Below are positions 8,698 to 17,708 of a stretch of DNA of 64,000 nt, one piece after another. Position 1 is the first letter of the stretch, and each line of letters opens with the position of its first letter. The stretch lies in assembly GCA_937885175.1 (NCBI GenBank), contig CAKZZO010000131.1, forward strand, positions 1 to 64,000, read 5' to 3'. Under the pieces are notes generated by a model. The model worked only from the letters and a program-made list of their open reading frames with translations. It had not been told where the DNA came from and did not search any database. The position numbers and the translations under genes were made by a program. The stretch comes from an uncultured Treponema sp. (GTDB taxonomy: Bacteria; Spirochaetota; Spirochaetia; Treponematales; Treponemataceae).

Positions 8698-9519
8698 CTA
8701 GAGCCAGCCGCAAAACGCCGCCTGCACGGTCATCATTTTGCTGCGGTCTTCCGTGGTGAGGTTTCCGGGTGCAAAGGCGGCCTGTCTCCGAAAACTTCCA
8801 AAAGGATAGTCTCCCCCTGCACTCTGAGCACAAGCGGTACAGTCTTTTGCCACAACAATGTTTTCTTCGCGAATGCCTGTATGCGAAAGAAGGGCGAGAT
8901 TTGCCTTTTCCAGCGAAAGGTGATAGCACGCCTTGCCGTTCCTGTCGGTTGCGCATGTTATGCAGTCAGGGGTAACCGTTTCGGAAAAGTAGCGGGCGCG
9001 TTCTTCGTCTACCGTATAGCAGCAGTCATGAATATGGGGACCGATTGCCACGGAAATGTCTTCCACCCGTGCACCATATTTTTTTTGAGCCAGACTAATC
9101 GCCTCGGCTATAATGCCCGTTCCCTTCCAGCCTGAATGGCAGGCACCAAAAACTCCCGTCCTTTCGTCATATAAAAAAAGCGGCATACAGTCGGCAACCG
9201 TAACCACGGGCACAAGGGAGGAATTTGTGCTTATGATGCCGTCACCTGTCTTTTCTTTCGTGTCTGAGGAAGCGGAAACAGCATAGACGATTTTTGAATG
9301 AATCAGTTCCAGGGACACCGGCTCTTTTTCACCGCAAACCGCTTTTAAAACGGAAGTGCGGTTTTGGTTATTCTCATTCCATCGAAAGCGCATGGAGCCG
9401 GCTTTGCGGACTGTCATGCCCCAGCGTGCCCCAGTCTCCAGTGGCTTTCCGTCACGAAAAAAAGGAAGCAGCACAAAGTTTTTTTCGGAAATATGGTCAG
9501 TAACAGAAATTGTCGTCAT
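8698..9519 (-). CDS. pgeF: PgeF/YlmD-type laccase-domain protein
   Basis: A 273-residue member of the Cu-oxidase_4 (DUF152, LACC1/YfiH) family, reported to act as a purine nucleoside phosphorylase/adenosine deaminase and, in E. coli, as a peptidoglycan editing factor. The metal and active-site motifs are present: VTVADCMPL, GACHSGWKGT and AIGPHIHDCCY. The start overlaps the stop of the upstream DUF5312 gene in an ATGA junction, so they are coupled. It ends 30 bases from the convergent GH105 gene. The exact substrate in this organism cannot be told. Confidence 0.85.
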   Translation of the reverse strand: MTTISVTDHISEKNFVLLPFFRDGKPLETGARWGMTVRKAGSMRFRWNENNQNRTSVLKAVCGEKEPVSLELIHSKIVYAVSASSDTKEKTGDGIISTNSSLVPVVTVADCMPLFLYDERTGVFGACHSGWKGTGIIAEAISLAQKKYGARVEDISVAIGPHIHDCCYTVDEERARYFSETVTPDCITCATDRNGKACYHLSLEKANLALLSHTGIREENIVVAKDCTACAQSAGGDYPFGSFRRQAAFAPGNLTTEDRSKMMTVQAAFCGWL

Positions 9520-11207
9520 TTTGCAAGTTTTGGAGCGTCAACTGGCTCCAGTTCTTTTATCAGGGACTGTGCGCTGCGCAAGGATAGATGAGCCTCCCGC
9601 AACTGCTTCTTAAACAGGGGATTTCCTGCTCCCTGCAGGGTATTGTAATTTGCAATGGAATCGTAGCGGGAATCAGTAGAAATACCGAGTATGCCTTCCA
9701 AAAGCAAGTCCATCTTACGGGATGCCTCACCAAACTCCATGAGCAGATGATTAAAGTCTGACTCTGCGGAACGGAGCAACTGCTCACATTTTTGCACGGC
9801 CTGCAGGGAATGATTGCGGTCAAGGGTTGCAATCATCGTGCCCAGTTCGCCGCTTGGCTCAAAAGACTGCTGCATGGTATTCAAGCCCATGGAAACCTGC
9901 ATATAGGCATTAAAGGCATCGGAAAAATCCTGACGGTTTTCTTTTTTTATAAAATCGCCTTCCGTTATTATCAGTTTTAGCGCAAGTTCATATGAAGGAA
10001 ACCGATTCCTGAAAAACCAGCAGAGAAAGCCTGCTGTCAATTCATAGCGAAAGTGAAGTCCACCCCACGCTTCCATCCAGGGACGAGAGGGTAAAAGGGG
10101 AAATCGTTCCAGCCCGAAATTCTTCATCAGGCTCTGGCGGACAACTTCTTTCTTGCAGTCATTCAGCCAGTTTTCCCACTTCTGATCAAAGAGTACTTTC
10201 CAGCCTGACTTGTACTTGATGAACCAGTCTTCTGCCCCAGGAAGCAAGTCAGGCTTAAAATATGAATCATCACGCGCCAGACAGGTAATCGCCCTTACAG
10301 GAACTGTGGCGATAAAGGAATGCATACGGGAAAGCTGCTCGTGAGCCAGCGCAATGAATTGTTCTGCGGCGGCGGTATCTTTTTCGCGGTTTGAATCTTC
10401 CTTGCCGCTACGGAACAAGAAAAGGGCCTCAAACACTTCCTCAGGAATACTGCCGCCGTTACAGAGGACTTTTGACAGCAAGGTAAGGTCATCAGCAATA
10501 ATCTTAAAGGATGCCTCGTAGCGGTCTTCTCCTGCCGAAGAAAATTGTGACAGAAAACGGTTAAAGGGAAGACGAACAAAATGCATCAGCCATTCCACTT
10601 CTTTTGCGCAGGCGTACATGACGTTTTTCTGTTCTGCGGGAAGAGACTCCATCACTTCGTCCATGCGACGCAAAAGCGTTATGCGCATTTCAGGGCGGGC
10701 ACCCTGCTCCACGGGCATTGCATAGGGATCAACTTCGCGGGACATCTGTTCTGCCGTCTGCGGCATGGCAAGAGAACCCAGCGTTACGTAAAATGATTCC
10801 AAGTCACCTTCCAGTGGCGCACAGTAGGGCCTAAAAAAATCTGCACTTTTTTTAAGGTCTGACAGTTTGGTAAAAAAAAGCGAGAGGACTTTTTTGCGCC
10901 TTAAATCCACCAGATTGGGGTAACGCCGGTCAATCATACGGAAAATGCCGTTGACGCGGTAGTCATTAAAGACCTTTTCCACCGGCTTGTTTGAGATGAG
11001 TGATTTAAACCAAAGCCATAGGCGTAAAAAAAGAGACTCGTTCTTTAGCTTTGCATCAATGGAAACACCAATATCCTCTACCGCAGGAGCAGTGAGCGAT
11101 TCCTCTTCGGGATTACCCACATAGCCCTGCATTCTCTGGAGCATTTCCTTGCGCTCTTCCGGCGAAAGGTCGGAAACTAATAATTCAAACGAATCTCTTT
11201 CTGGCAT
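9516..11207 (-). CDS. Treponema-conserved DUF5312-like protein
   Basis: A 563-residue soluble protein without signal peptide. I associate it with the Treponema-restricted DUF5312 family: N-terminal acidic helix with LSPEERKEMLQRM, a hydrophobic patch LFLRLWLWFKSLI near residues 60-72, then a largely helical body with many Leu/Phe and charged residues. No catalytic motif is visible. It lies between leuB (24-base gap) and pgeF (4-base overlap), so it is part of the same transcript. Function is unknown. The family name is from memory and should be confirmed with a profile search. Confidence 0.65.
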   Translation of the reverse strand: MPERDSFELLVSDLSPEERKEMLQRMQGYVGNPEEESLTAPAVEDIGVSIDAKLKNESLFLRLWLWFKSLISNKPVEKVFNDYRVNGIFRMIDRRYPNLVDLRRKKVLSLFFTKLSDLKKSADFFRPYCAPLEGDLESFYVTLGSLAMPQTAEQMSREVDPYAMPVEQGARPEMRITLLRRMDEVMESLPAEQKNVMYACAKEVEWLMHFVRLPFNRFLSQFSSAGEDRYEASFKIIADDLTLLSKVLCNGGSIPEEVFEALFLFRSGKEDSNREKDTAAAEQFIALAHEQLSRMHSFIATVPVRAITCLARDDSYFKPDLLPGAEDWFIKYKSGWKVLFDQKWENWLNDCKKEVVRQSLMKNFGLERFPLLPSRPWMEAWGGLHFRYELTAGFLCWFFRNRFPSYELALKLIITEGDFIKKENRQDFSDAFNAYMQVSMGLNTMQQSFEPSGELGTMIATLDRNHSLQAVQKCEQLLRSAESDFNHLLMEFGEASRKMDLLLEGILGISTDSRYDSIANYNTLQGAGNPLFKKQLREAHLSLRSAQSLIKELEPVDAPKLAK

Positions 11208-11231
11208 ACCTAAAGTATCGGCAAAGAAATG

Positions 11232-12326
11232 TTACTTATTCAGTTGTTCCACAACCAGTTGGCCCATGCGCTTAGTGCCCACGAGTTTTCCGGCAGCCTT
11301 GACTTCCTCCAACTTGGAACCTGCAATGTCACCAGTGCGCCATCCTGCATCGAGGACTGCATTTACTGCGCTTTCGATTGCCTTGGCTTCTGTTTCAAGA
11401 CCAAAACTGTAGCGGAGGAGCATGGCGGCAGACAGAATTGTTGCCAGCGGGTTTGCCAAATCTTTTCCGGCGATGTCGGGAGCGGTACCGTGAATGGGCT
11501 CATAGAGTCCAGGACCTTTTCCGTCACCCAGCGATGCAGATGCCAGCATACCGATTGAGCCGGTAATCTGACTTGCCTCATCGGTCAGAATGTCGCCGAA
11601 CATATTGCTTGTTGCAATAACGTCAAACTGACGGGGATTGCGAACCAACTGCATAGCAGCATTGTCGATGTAGAGGAAGTCAAGCTGCACGTCCCTGTAA
11701 TCCTTGTGCACTTCTTCGGCAACCTTGCGCCACAGGCGGCTTGAGTTCAAAATATTTGCCTTGTCCACAACGGCGAGACGTTTTTGGCGTTTCTGGGCAA
11801 ATTCAAATCCCATGCGCACGATGCGTTCAATTTCTTCCCAAGTGTATTTTTCCGTATCCCATGCGGTCTTGCCGTCTGCGCTTGTTCCGCGCTCGCCAAA
11901 GTAAATGCCGCCAGTAAGTTCACGCACAACCAGAATGTCCAGTCCTTCGCCTACAATTTCGTCCTTGAGGGGGCAGGCATCTTTTAACTGCTTCCACATA
12001 ACGGCGGGACGCAGGTTTGCATATACTTTCATGCCGCCACGAAGACCGAGCAGAGCCTTTTCCGGACGAATCTCTGGAGCAACATTGTCCCACTTTGGAC
12101 CGCCCACAGCACCCAGCAAAACTGCATCTGAATTCAGACAAATCTCCAGCTGATCCTGAGGAAGCGGATGCCCCCATGTATCAATAGCCGCACCACCGGC
12201 GGTTACTTCAGTATAGTTAAAAGTGTGTCCGTATTTCGCTGCGATTGCGTCCAAAACCTTTACGCCTTCCGCAACAACATCAGGGCCGATTCCATCACCG
12301 GGAATCAAAGCAATATTTTTTTCCAT
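11232..12326 (-). CDS. leuB: 3-isopropylmalate dehydrogenase
   Basis: A 364-residue enzyme that oxidatively decarboxylates 3-isopropylmalate to 2-ketoisocaproate with NAD+ in leucine synthesis. Family motifs run in order: [48 protein letters not shown] with the NAD/metal Asp residues, [14 protein letters not shown] and [19 protein letters not shown] -10 with a TAGCAG -35 (17-base spacer) lies upstream, and an AGGAG site precedes the ATG, so this mRNA has a normal leader. No other leu genes are nearby, which is unusual for this pathway. Confidence 0.93.
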   Translation of the reverse strand: MEKNIALIPGDGIGPDVVAEGVKVLDAIAAKYGHTFNYTEVTAGGAAIDTWGHPLPQDQLEICLNSDAVLLGAVGGPKWDNVAPEIRPEKALLGLRGGMKVYANLRPAVMWKQLKDACPLKDEIVGEGLDILVVRELTGGIYFGERGTSADGKTAWDTEKYTWEEIERIVRMGFEFAQKRQKRLAVVDKANILNSSRLWRKVAEEVHKDYRDVQLDFLYIDNAAMQLVRNPRQFDVIATSNMFGDILTDEASQITGSIGMLASASLGDGKGPGLYEPIHGTAPDIAGKDLANPLATILSAAMLLRYSFGLETEAKAIESAVNAVLDAGWRTGDIAGSKLEEVKAAGKLVGTKRMGQLVVEQLNK

Positions 12327-12343
12327 TTGAAAAAATCTCCTAT

Positions 12344-12397
12344 GATATTCAGTGGTTCATTATAGCATAAAGCATTTTTTTCTGCTACTATGTGCAT
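12344..12397. promoter_or_regulatory. Overlapping divergent leuB / pyrE promoters
   Basis: On the plus strand TAGCAT (12363-12368), 17 bases, TACTAT (12386-12391) and six bases lead straight into pyrE ATG 12398. On the minus strand TAGCAG, 17 bases and TATAAT serve leuB with a leader of about 30 bases. The two promoters share bases, so they should compete. Confidence 0.5.
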
Positions 12398-13084
12398 ATG
12401 GAACAGTATAAGAAAGAATTCATTGATTTTATGGTGGAATGTTCGGTGCTTACATTCGGCTCATTCACCTTGAAGAGCGGACGCAAGTCACCCTTTTTTA
12501 TGAATGCAGGTGCCTATGTAACGGGCAGTCAGCTTTCACGGCTGGGAAAATACTATGCCCGCGCCATTCATGACAATTTTGGCGATGACTTTGACGTATT
12601 TTTCGGGCCTGCCTACAAGGGTATTCCCCTGGCTGTCACTACGGCGATTGCCTACAGCGAACTTTTTGGAAAGGAAGTAAAATACTGCTCTGACCGCAAG
12701 GAAGAAAAAGACCACGGTGCAGACAAAGGCGGACTTTTGGGCTACAAGATTTCCGACGGTGACCGCGTAGTTATTATTGAGGACGTAACAACTTCGGGTA
12801 AATCAATAGAAGAAACCTATCCCAAAATCAAGAATCAGGAAGAAAAAGAAGGAGCAATCAAAGTGGTCGGCGAAATTGTTTCGCTGAACCGCATGGAAAA
12901 GGCCCCCGACTCCGACAAGGCCGCCCTTGACGTTATCAGCGAAAAATACGGCTTTCCTGCCCGTGCCATAGTAACCATGGCAGACGTAATTGAGCACCTC
13001 TACACTGACGGTGACAAACGCCTGATTACTGATGGCATTAAGCGTGAAATTGACGCATACTACCAAGAGTACGGCGCAAAATAA
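12398..13084 (+). CDS. pyrE: Orotate phosphoribosyltransferase
   Basis: A 228-residue enzyme that makes orotidine 5'-phosphate from orotate and PRPP in pyrimidine synthesis. It shows GSFTLKSGRKSPFF, FFGPAYKGIPLA, the catalytic loop DRKEEKDHG and the PRPP-binding signature VVIIEDVTTSGKS. ATG 12398 is chosen over the in-frame GTG two codons upstream because a TACTAT -10 box ends six bases before it, as at many other first genes here. No Shine-Dalgarno is present. The next gene follows after 14 bases. Confidence 0.93.
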   Translation: MEQYKKEFIDFMVECSVLTFGSFTLKSGRKSPFFMNAGAYVTGSQLSRLGKYYARAIHDNFGDDFDVFFGPAYKGIPLAVTTAIAYSELFGKEVKYCSDRKEEKDHGADKGGLLGYKISDGDRVVIIEDVTTSGKSIEETYPKIKNQEEKEGAIKVVGEIVSLNRMEKAPDSDKAALDVISEKYGFPARAIVTMADVIEHLYTDGDKRLITDGIKREIDAYYQEYGAK

Positions 13085-13098
13085 GGCAAAAGAGACGC

Positions 13099-13920
13099 AT
13101 GAAAAGATTCCTTCTTGTCCTGCTGATGACATTGGCTGCTCTCGCCCTTTTTGCGGAAAGGCTCAAGATTGATTTCCGCTACAATCTCAATGGCGATGAT
13201 GGAAAAAACCATCTGAACTGGCAGAACGGAACGAAAAAGGTACGGGATTCTTTTGATGCGGTAAGCGGAGCCTCAAAAAAAATGTCCACAAAACTGTTGC
13301 GGGAGCTTCAGACGGTAGAAAAAAAGCGGATTTTTCCCAAAGGACTGTATGCCCTGCTCTTATTTGCCGTCACTTCCCCGGAACAGGCCAAAGAAGACCT
13401 GCTTTCCGTTGAAAAAAACGATAACATGCTGACCATTTCCTTTGTACATCGGGGAAACGCCTACAGAATCACTACGGATGAAAAAGGCAGGTTTGATTTG
13501 CTGACAGGCTTTAGCATTGCAGAGGGACTTGCCACAAACACCAACCGTGTCTTTACGATTAAGCCAGAATTCATACAGGGATACCAGATGCCGGCGGAAA
13601 ATCCTGACGAAAAAGCGGAAGCAGCAAAAAATGTGCAAGGCGCAACAGACTGGAATCTTGTTGACTGGGAAAAAGTCACCTTCATTCCCGACACCTATGA
13701 TGAAACGGCAGAAAAAATCTGGAGCGGCAGACTAAAGGCTGATGTAAGAGACGGCATCCTGACAGTAAGCGGCGGCCTTAAAAAAATCGACAAGCCTAAA
13801 AAAGCAGAAGCCGCGGAAGCCGACAATACTGAGCCTGAAAAGCCTGATGCGGAAAAAGAAGAATCCCTTTCCCCTCCAGAAGCACCTGCCCCCGACGAAA
13901 AAGAGCCGCCAAAACAATAA
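13099..13920 (+). CDS. Exported protein of unknown function, Pro/Glu-rich tail
   Basis: A 273-residue protein with a clear Sec signal peptide (MKRFLLVLLMTLAALALFA, cleavage near AERL). The mature part starts with a soluble domain of about 180 residues rich in beta-type strands (LTISFVHRGNAYRITTD). It ends in a low-complexity acidic, Ala/Pro/Glu/Lys tail from about residue 225 (KPKKAEAAEAD onward). I do not recognise the family. It lies 14 bases after pyrE, probably co-transcribed. It is likely periplasmic; the tail resembles wall-spanning or linker segments. Confidence 0.7.
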   Translation: MKRFLLVLLMTLAALALFAERLKIDFRYNLNGDDGKNHLNWQNGTKKVRDSFDAVSGASKKMSTKLLRELQTVEKKRIFPKGLYALLLFAVTSPEQAKEDLLSVEKNDNMLTISFVHRGNAYRITTDEKGRFDLLTGFSIAEGLATNTNRVFTIKPEFIQGYQMPAENPDEKAEAAKNVQGATDWNLVDWEKVTFIPDTYDETAEKIWSGRLKADVRDGILTVSGGLKKIDKPKKAEAAEADNTEPEKPDAEKEESLSPPEAPAPDEKEPPKQ

Positions 13921-14025
13921 GCCAAAAGCCCCCTTGTTCCGCAAAGACATACACAAATTCTTTACTTACTGCAAGAATCGTGATACCATGGAAGTGACAT
14001 TACTTTAGAAAAGGGGTTACATAGA

Positions 14026-14949
14026 ATGAAACCGACATTGCTTGTCTTGGCAGCGGGAATGGGAAGCCGATATGGTGGCGTAAAGCAGATTGATGCAGTA
14101 GGTCAGCATGACGAATGCCTCTTGGATTTTTCTACATTTGATGCAAAAAAAAGCGGCTTTGGAAAAGTCGTCTACATAATCAGAAAGGATATTGAAAAAG
14201 ACTTCCGCGCACGGCTCTTTGACCGCGTGGCAAAAAATTTTGACGCAGAATACGTCTTTCAGAGCATGGATTCTCTTTTGACGGCGGAAGAACAGAAAAA
14301 AGCGGCGGAGCGCACAAAGCCCTGGGGAACCATCCATGCAGTGCTGTGCGCAAAGGAAAAAATCCATGAGCCTTTTGCCGTTATCAACGCCGATGACTAT
14401 TACGGACGCAGTGCATTTGAGACACTGGGAAAATACCTTTCTTCCATTGACAACAATTGTACCGAACACGCCATGGTAGGCTACATTCTGGGAAACACCA
14501 TGAGCAGAAACGGTTCAGTAAGTCGTGGCGTGGCACAGACAAAAGACGGCTACCTTGAATCAATCGTGGAAAACACAAAGATTTACTACACTGGCGAGCA
14601 TTTTAGCGGAAACGACATCGTTTCTGACCTGGACGGCAAAGTGATTCCCATGACTGGCAGGGAAACCGTCAGCATGAATTTCTTTGGCTTTAGTCCCAAG
14701 GCTTTTGAGCGTTTTGAAAAATACTGGGAAAACTTTAAGGCGACCAAACTTTCTGAGCCAAAGGCAGAAGCCCTGCTTCCAGTGGCTGCAAGCGACATCA
14801 TCAAAAACGGCGAAGGCAAACTCAAAGTCTTTACCAGTGACGAAACCTGGTTCGGCATGACCTATCCCGAGGACAAGCAGCTGGTCAAAGACGAAATTGC
14901 AAAGAAGATTGCAAGCGGCTATTATCCTGAAAAACTGTGGGAAAATTGA
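14026..14949 (+). CDS. NTP-transferase-family sugar nucleotidyltransferase
   Basis: A 307-residue nucleotidyltransferase. The N-terminal LAAGMGSRYGGVKQID is the NTP-binding signature of the sugar-1-phosphate nucleotidylyltransferase fold, and AVINADDYYG carries the metal-binding Asp pair. It is longer than minimal members, with a C-terminal part ending WFGMTYPEDK. The start has an AAGGGG site, and a TTTACT-N17-TACCAT promoter lies about 40 bases upstream. It overlaps the next gene, manA, which suggests a role in activated-hexose (for example GDP-mannose-like) supply, but the substrate is not determined. Confidence 0.8.
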   Translation: MKPTLLVLAAGMGSRYGGVKQIDAVGQHDECLLDFSTFDAKKSGFGKVVYIIRKDIEKDFRARLFDRVAKNFDAEYVFQSMDSLLTAEEQKKAAERTKPWGTIHAVLCAKEKIHEPFAVINADDYYGRSAFETLGKYLSSIDNNCTEHAMVGYILGNTMSRNGSVSRGVAQTKDGYLESIVENTKIYYTGEHFSGNDIVSDLDGKVIPMTGRETVSMNFFGFSPKAFERFEKYWENFKATKLSEPKAEALLPVAASDIIKNGEGKLKVFTSDETWFGMTYPEDKQLVKDEIAKKIASGYYPEKLWEN

Positions 14950-15764
14950 TAAAGTTACTTCCCATCCACTGTCCCAAAGTCTGGGGCTATGAAAACTGGA
15001 TTGCTTCAACGCACCCCGACGGCTGTCAGAAAGATTTTTTGGCAGCAGCGGGTGACTATCCCCTTTTAGTAAAAATCATTCAGGCGGACAGCCCGCTTTC
15101 AGTGCAAGTGCATCCAGACGACAAGGCAGCAGCGCAACTTGAAGGCAAAAATGCCCGTGGCAAGACAGAATGCTGGTATGTACTTGATGCCGCACCCGAC
15201 GGAGCAATCATTTACGGGCTGAAAGATTCATACAAAGCCGACGAACTGCAAAAGGCAATCAAAATGAAGACGCTTGAAGAAAAACTGCGCAAGGTTTCCG
15301 TAAAAAAAGGGGATTTTGCCTTTATTCCAGCGGGAACGGTACATGCCATCTGCGGCGGAGTACGGCTTCTGGAGGTACAGCAAAACTGCAATATCACTTA
15401 CCGCCTCTATGACTGGGGGCGGCCGCGGGAACTGCACATTAAAAAGGCCTTGCAGAGCATACAACATGCAAATCTTCCTCCCCTGGCTCCCATGGCGGAC
15501 TCTTTTGCCTGCGATTATTTTTCACTGAAACGGATTACAATTGCAGAAGACTACCGTTTTTTGGAAGCAGACACGAGCAATGAAAAAGAAGGCTGGCACT
15601 TGCTCTTTATGGTAAGCGGCAGGGGAAGGATTTGTGCCAGCGGCAAGGAACACAAGGCGCAAGAAACAATTGCCTTTGAGGGAGAAGACTTATTCGCACT
15701 CGCCCCCAAGGAAAACATACAGATTGAGGGAAAGTGCGAAATGATTAGCATTACTTTGCCGTAG
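14946..15764 (+). CDS. manA: Mannose-6-phosphate isomerase, class I
   Basis: A zinc-dependent isomerase of about 272 residues interconverting mannose-6-phosphate and fructose-6-phosphate. Zinc ligands are visible in [17 protein letters not shown] and [11 protein letters not shown]; the C-terminal cupin follows. The start is either TTG 14946, which overlaps the upstream TGA stop, or GTG 14937; TTG is chosen because residues from [13 protein letters not shown] onward match the family opening. It is translationally coupled to the nucleotidyltransferase. Its 3' end overlaps the convergent deoD gene by 14 bases. Confidence 0.87.
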   Translation: MIKLLPIHCPKVWGYENWIASTHPDGCQKDFLAAAGDYPLLVKIIQADSPLSVQVHPDDKAAAQLEGKNARGKTECWYVLDAAPDGAIIYGLKDSYKADELQKAIKMKTLEEKLRKVSVKKGDFAFIPAGTVHAICGGVRLLEVQQNCNITYRLYDWGRPRELHIKKALQSIQHANLPPLAPMADSFACDYFSLKRITIAEDYRFLEADTSNEKEGWHLLFMVSGRGRICASGKEHKAQETIAFEGEDLFALAPKENIQIEGKCEMISITLP

Positions 15765-16461
15765 CCACGATTGTTTCAAGGGCAAGACTCATCATGCTGG
15801 TAAAGGCGGTCTGCCTTTCCTCTGCACTTGTTGCACCGCCAAGCAGGATATGATCGCTAACGGTCATAATTGCCATGGCGCGACGCTTGTATTCTGCAGC
15901 CAGCGTAAAGAGTTCGGCACTTTCCATTTCGATGCCCAAAACTCCATACTCCGCCCACTTCTTCCAGTTTTCATTCTTGTCGTAAAAAAAATCACTGGAA
16001 GCCACCGAGCCGACTTCGTAGCGGATGCCCATGTCGGAAGCGATTTTGTCTGCGGCGCGGACAAGGTCAAAATGTGCCGTGGGCGCAAAATGCAGGGAAC
16101 CGAAACGCTGATTCAGCAGGCTGGAGTCAGAGCAGGCGGAATGTACGATAATCGTATCCCGCAACTGTGTCTTTTCGTTTACAGCACCGCAGGTTCCCAC
16201 ACGGATTGCCGTCTGCACATTGTAGAATTTGAACAGTTCCGTAGCGTAAATTGAAAGCGATGGCTGTCCCATGCCCGTTCCCTGTACGCTGACCGGCACG
16301 CCCTTGTAGGTGCCCGTAAAGCCGAACATGCCCCGCACTTCATTGTAGCACTTGGCATTCTCCAGAAAATTTTCTGCGATAAACTTTGCCCTGAGCGGGT
16401 CACCGGGAAGCAAGACGCTGGGAGCAATTGCACCATCTGGCGCGTTAATGTGTGTACTCAT
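15751..16461 (-). CDS. deoD: Purine nucleoside phosphorylase, DeoD type
   Basis: A 236-residue trimer-forming-family phosphorylase that splits purine (deoxy)nucleosides to base and (deoxy)ribose-1-phosphate. Motifs: [21 protein letters not shown] (phosphate site), [26 protein letters not shown] (ribose binding) and the catalytic TVSDHIL. The start ATG 16461 is preceded by TACAAT and six bases, with no ribosome site, so a leaderless message is likely. The 3' end overlaps convergent manA. Confidence 0.93.
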   Translation of the reverse strand: MSTHINAPDGAIAPSVLLPGDPLRAKFIAENFLENAKCYNEVRGMFGFTGTYKGVPVSVQGTGMGQPSLSIYATELFKFYNVQTAIRVGTCGAVNEKTQLRDTIIVHSACSDSSLLNQRFGSLHFAPTAHFDLVRAADKIASDMGIRYEVGSVASSDFFYDKNENWKKWAEYGVLGIEMESAELFTLAAEYKRRAMAIMTVSDHILLGGATSAEERQTAFTSMMSLALETIVATAK

Positions 16462-16473
16462 GCTTTTATTGTA
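16462..16473 (-). promoter_or_regulatory. deoD -10 box adjacent to the start codon
   Basis: On the minus strand TACAAT (16468-16473), then AAAAGC, then ATG 16461. It belongs to the leaderless promoter class of this window. The -35 is weak. Confidence 0.5.
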
Positions 16474-16501
16474 TCACGATTTTTCCGAAAAGCGAGAAAA
16501 A

Positions 16502-17122
16502 TCAGCAAAAAATCACGCCAAAGACCGCACCCGCCAGCACAAGAAAAACAGGATGAATGTCAGTCCGGAACAGAACGAAAAGAGAAAGCAGATAAAAGAT
16601 AAGGTTTATGCCATATATATGAACGCTTTCATTCCAGGTTGCGGGCGCAGAGAGCACAAAGCCCTGATGAATCACAAAAAGGGCGATGATGATGATTCTT
16701 GCAGCCGCAACGGCAACAACGCCGGAAACAGCTGGCCTCAATGTGGAAAAAGCCGCCTGCACGCCTTTCTTTTCTGCAAATTTTCCAAAAAAACGCGCAA
16801 TGAGGATGATGCAGATAAGAGATGGCAGGACTTCGCCTAACGTTGCCATGGCTCCGCCAAAGACACCGTAGAGTTCTGTTCCGATGTAGGTGGCAATATT
16901 GATTCCGATGGGGCCCGGCGTGCTTTCCGAAATGGCGACCATGCTGTAGAAAAACTCGCCGTCAATCAAATGAAACTGGTCTACCAGCACCTGCTGCATA
17001 ATCGTAATGGCAACCTGCCCGCCACCAATGGTAATCAGTCCGACATAGAAAAAGATTGCGACGAGGCACAGAAGCCCCAGTCCGCTTTGAGCCTGAATCT
17101 GGGAAATGATAAAATCAATCAT
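16502..17122 (-). CDS. Chromate-transporter (CHR) family half protein, second subunit
   Basis: A 206-residue membrane protein of the short-chain CHR family. Hydrophobic segments alternate with loops, and the family blocks YVGLITIGGGQVA and ESTPGPIGINIATY(I) are present. The start ATG 17122 overlaps the preceding CHR gene by eight bases; the longer upstream frame lies inside that gene and is not used. Paired short CHR proteins are thought to form heterodimers exporting chromate or a related anion; the real substrate here is unknown. Confidence 0.85.
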   Translation of the reverse strand: MIDFIISQIQAQSGLGLLCLVAIFFYVGLITIGGGQVAITIMQQVLVDQFHLIDGEFFYSMVAISESTPGPIGINIATYIGTELYGVFGGAMATLGEVLPSLICIILIARFFGKFAEKKGVQAAFSTLRPAVSGVVAVAAARIIIIALFVIHQGFVLSAPATWNESVHIYGINLIFYLLSLFVLFRTDIHPVFLVLAGAVFGVIFC

Positions 17123-17708
17123 GGCTTGCCTCGCCTTCAGCAGGAAGCGCTTTCTTCTTAAACTCCCCGCGACATGCCGCAAGAATTACGCCGAGAATCG
17201 CACTGCCGAAAATCACATAGACAGTGTTTACCTTAAAAACAAAAATGAGCACAAAGGAAATTTGCAGAAGGACAAAGCCAAAGACCGACTTTACGGATTT
17301 TTTGGCGAACTTGTATACGGCTACCGTAAGGATTGCGGCAACCGCCACGTTGATTCCCCTAAGCGCCTTTTGCACCCAGATGATTTCGCTGAAATTCGCA
17401 ATGCACTTTGCAATCACCGTAATGATGATGATTGAGGGAAATACCATGCCAAATGTAGACAGGCATGCTCCCAGTATGCCCGCTTTCTTGTGTCCCACAA
17501 AGGTCGCAACATTCACGGCAATAATGCCTGGCGTAGCCTGTCCGATGGCAAAATAGTCCAAAAGTTCATCGCTTGTCGTCCAGCCATGTTTTTCAGACAG
17601 TTCTTTTTCCAGAATCGGGAGCATGGCAATACCACCGCCAAAAGTGAACAAACCGATTTTAAAGAAGATGGAAAACAAATCCCACAAGGTTTTCAGTCTT
17701 TCCCTCAT
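17115..17708 (-). CDS. Chromate-transporter (CHR) family half protein, first subunit
   Basis: A 197-residue membrane protein with the N-terminal CHR signature FKIGLFTFGGGIAMLP and the second block GQATPGIIAVNVATFVG, the mirror partner of the downstream CHR gene. Start ATG 17708 overlaps the malQ stop in an ATGA junction; codons upstream in the same frame fall within malQ. The pair sits in one transcript with malQ, an arrangement that has no obvious metabolic logic. Confidence 0.85.
   Translation of the reverse strand: MRERLKTLWDLFSIFFKIGLFTFGGGIAMLPILEKELSEKHGWTTSDELLDYFAIGQATPGIIAVNVATFVGHKKAGILGACLSTFGMVFPSIIIITVIAKCIANFSEIIWVQKALRGINVAVAAILTVAVYKFAKKSVKSVFGFVLLQISFVLIFVFKVNTVYVIFGSAILGVILAACRGEFKKKALPAEGEASHD

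Noticed and set aside
16601..16625. Another TATATAT-type regulon promoter
   Set aside because: It lies inside the CHR transporter coding region and lacks the TTTTTGYATTTT flank.
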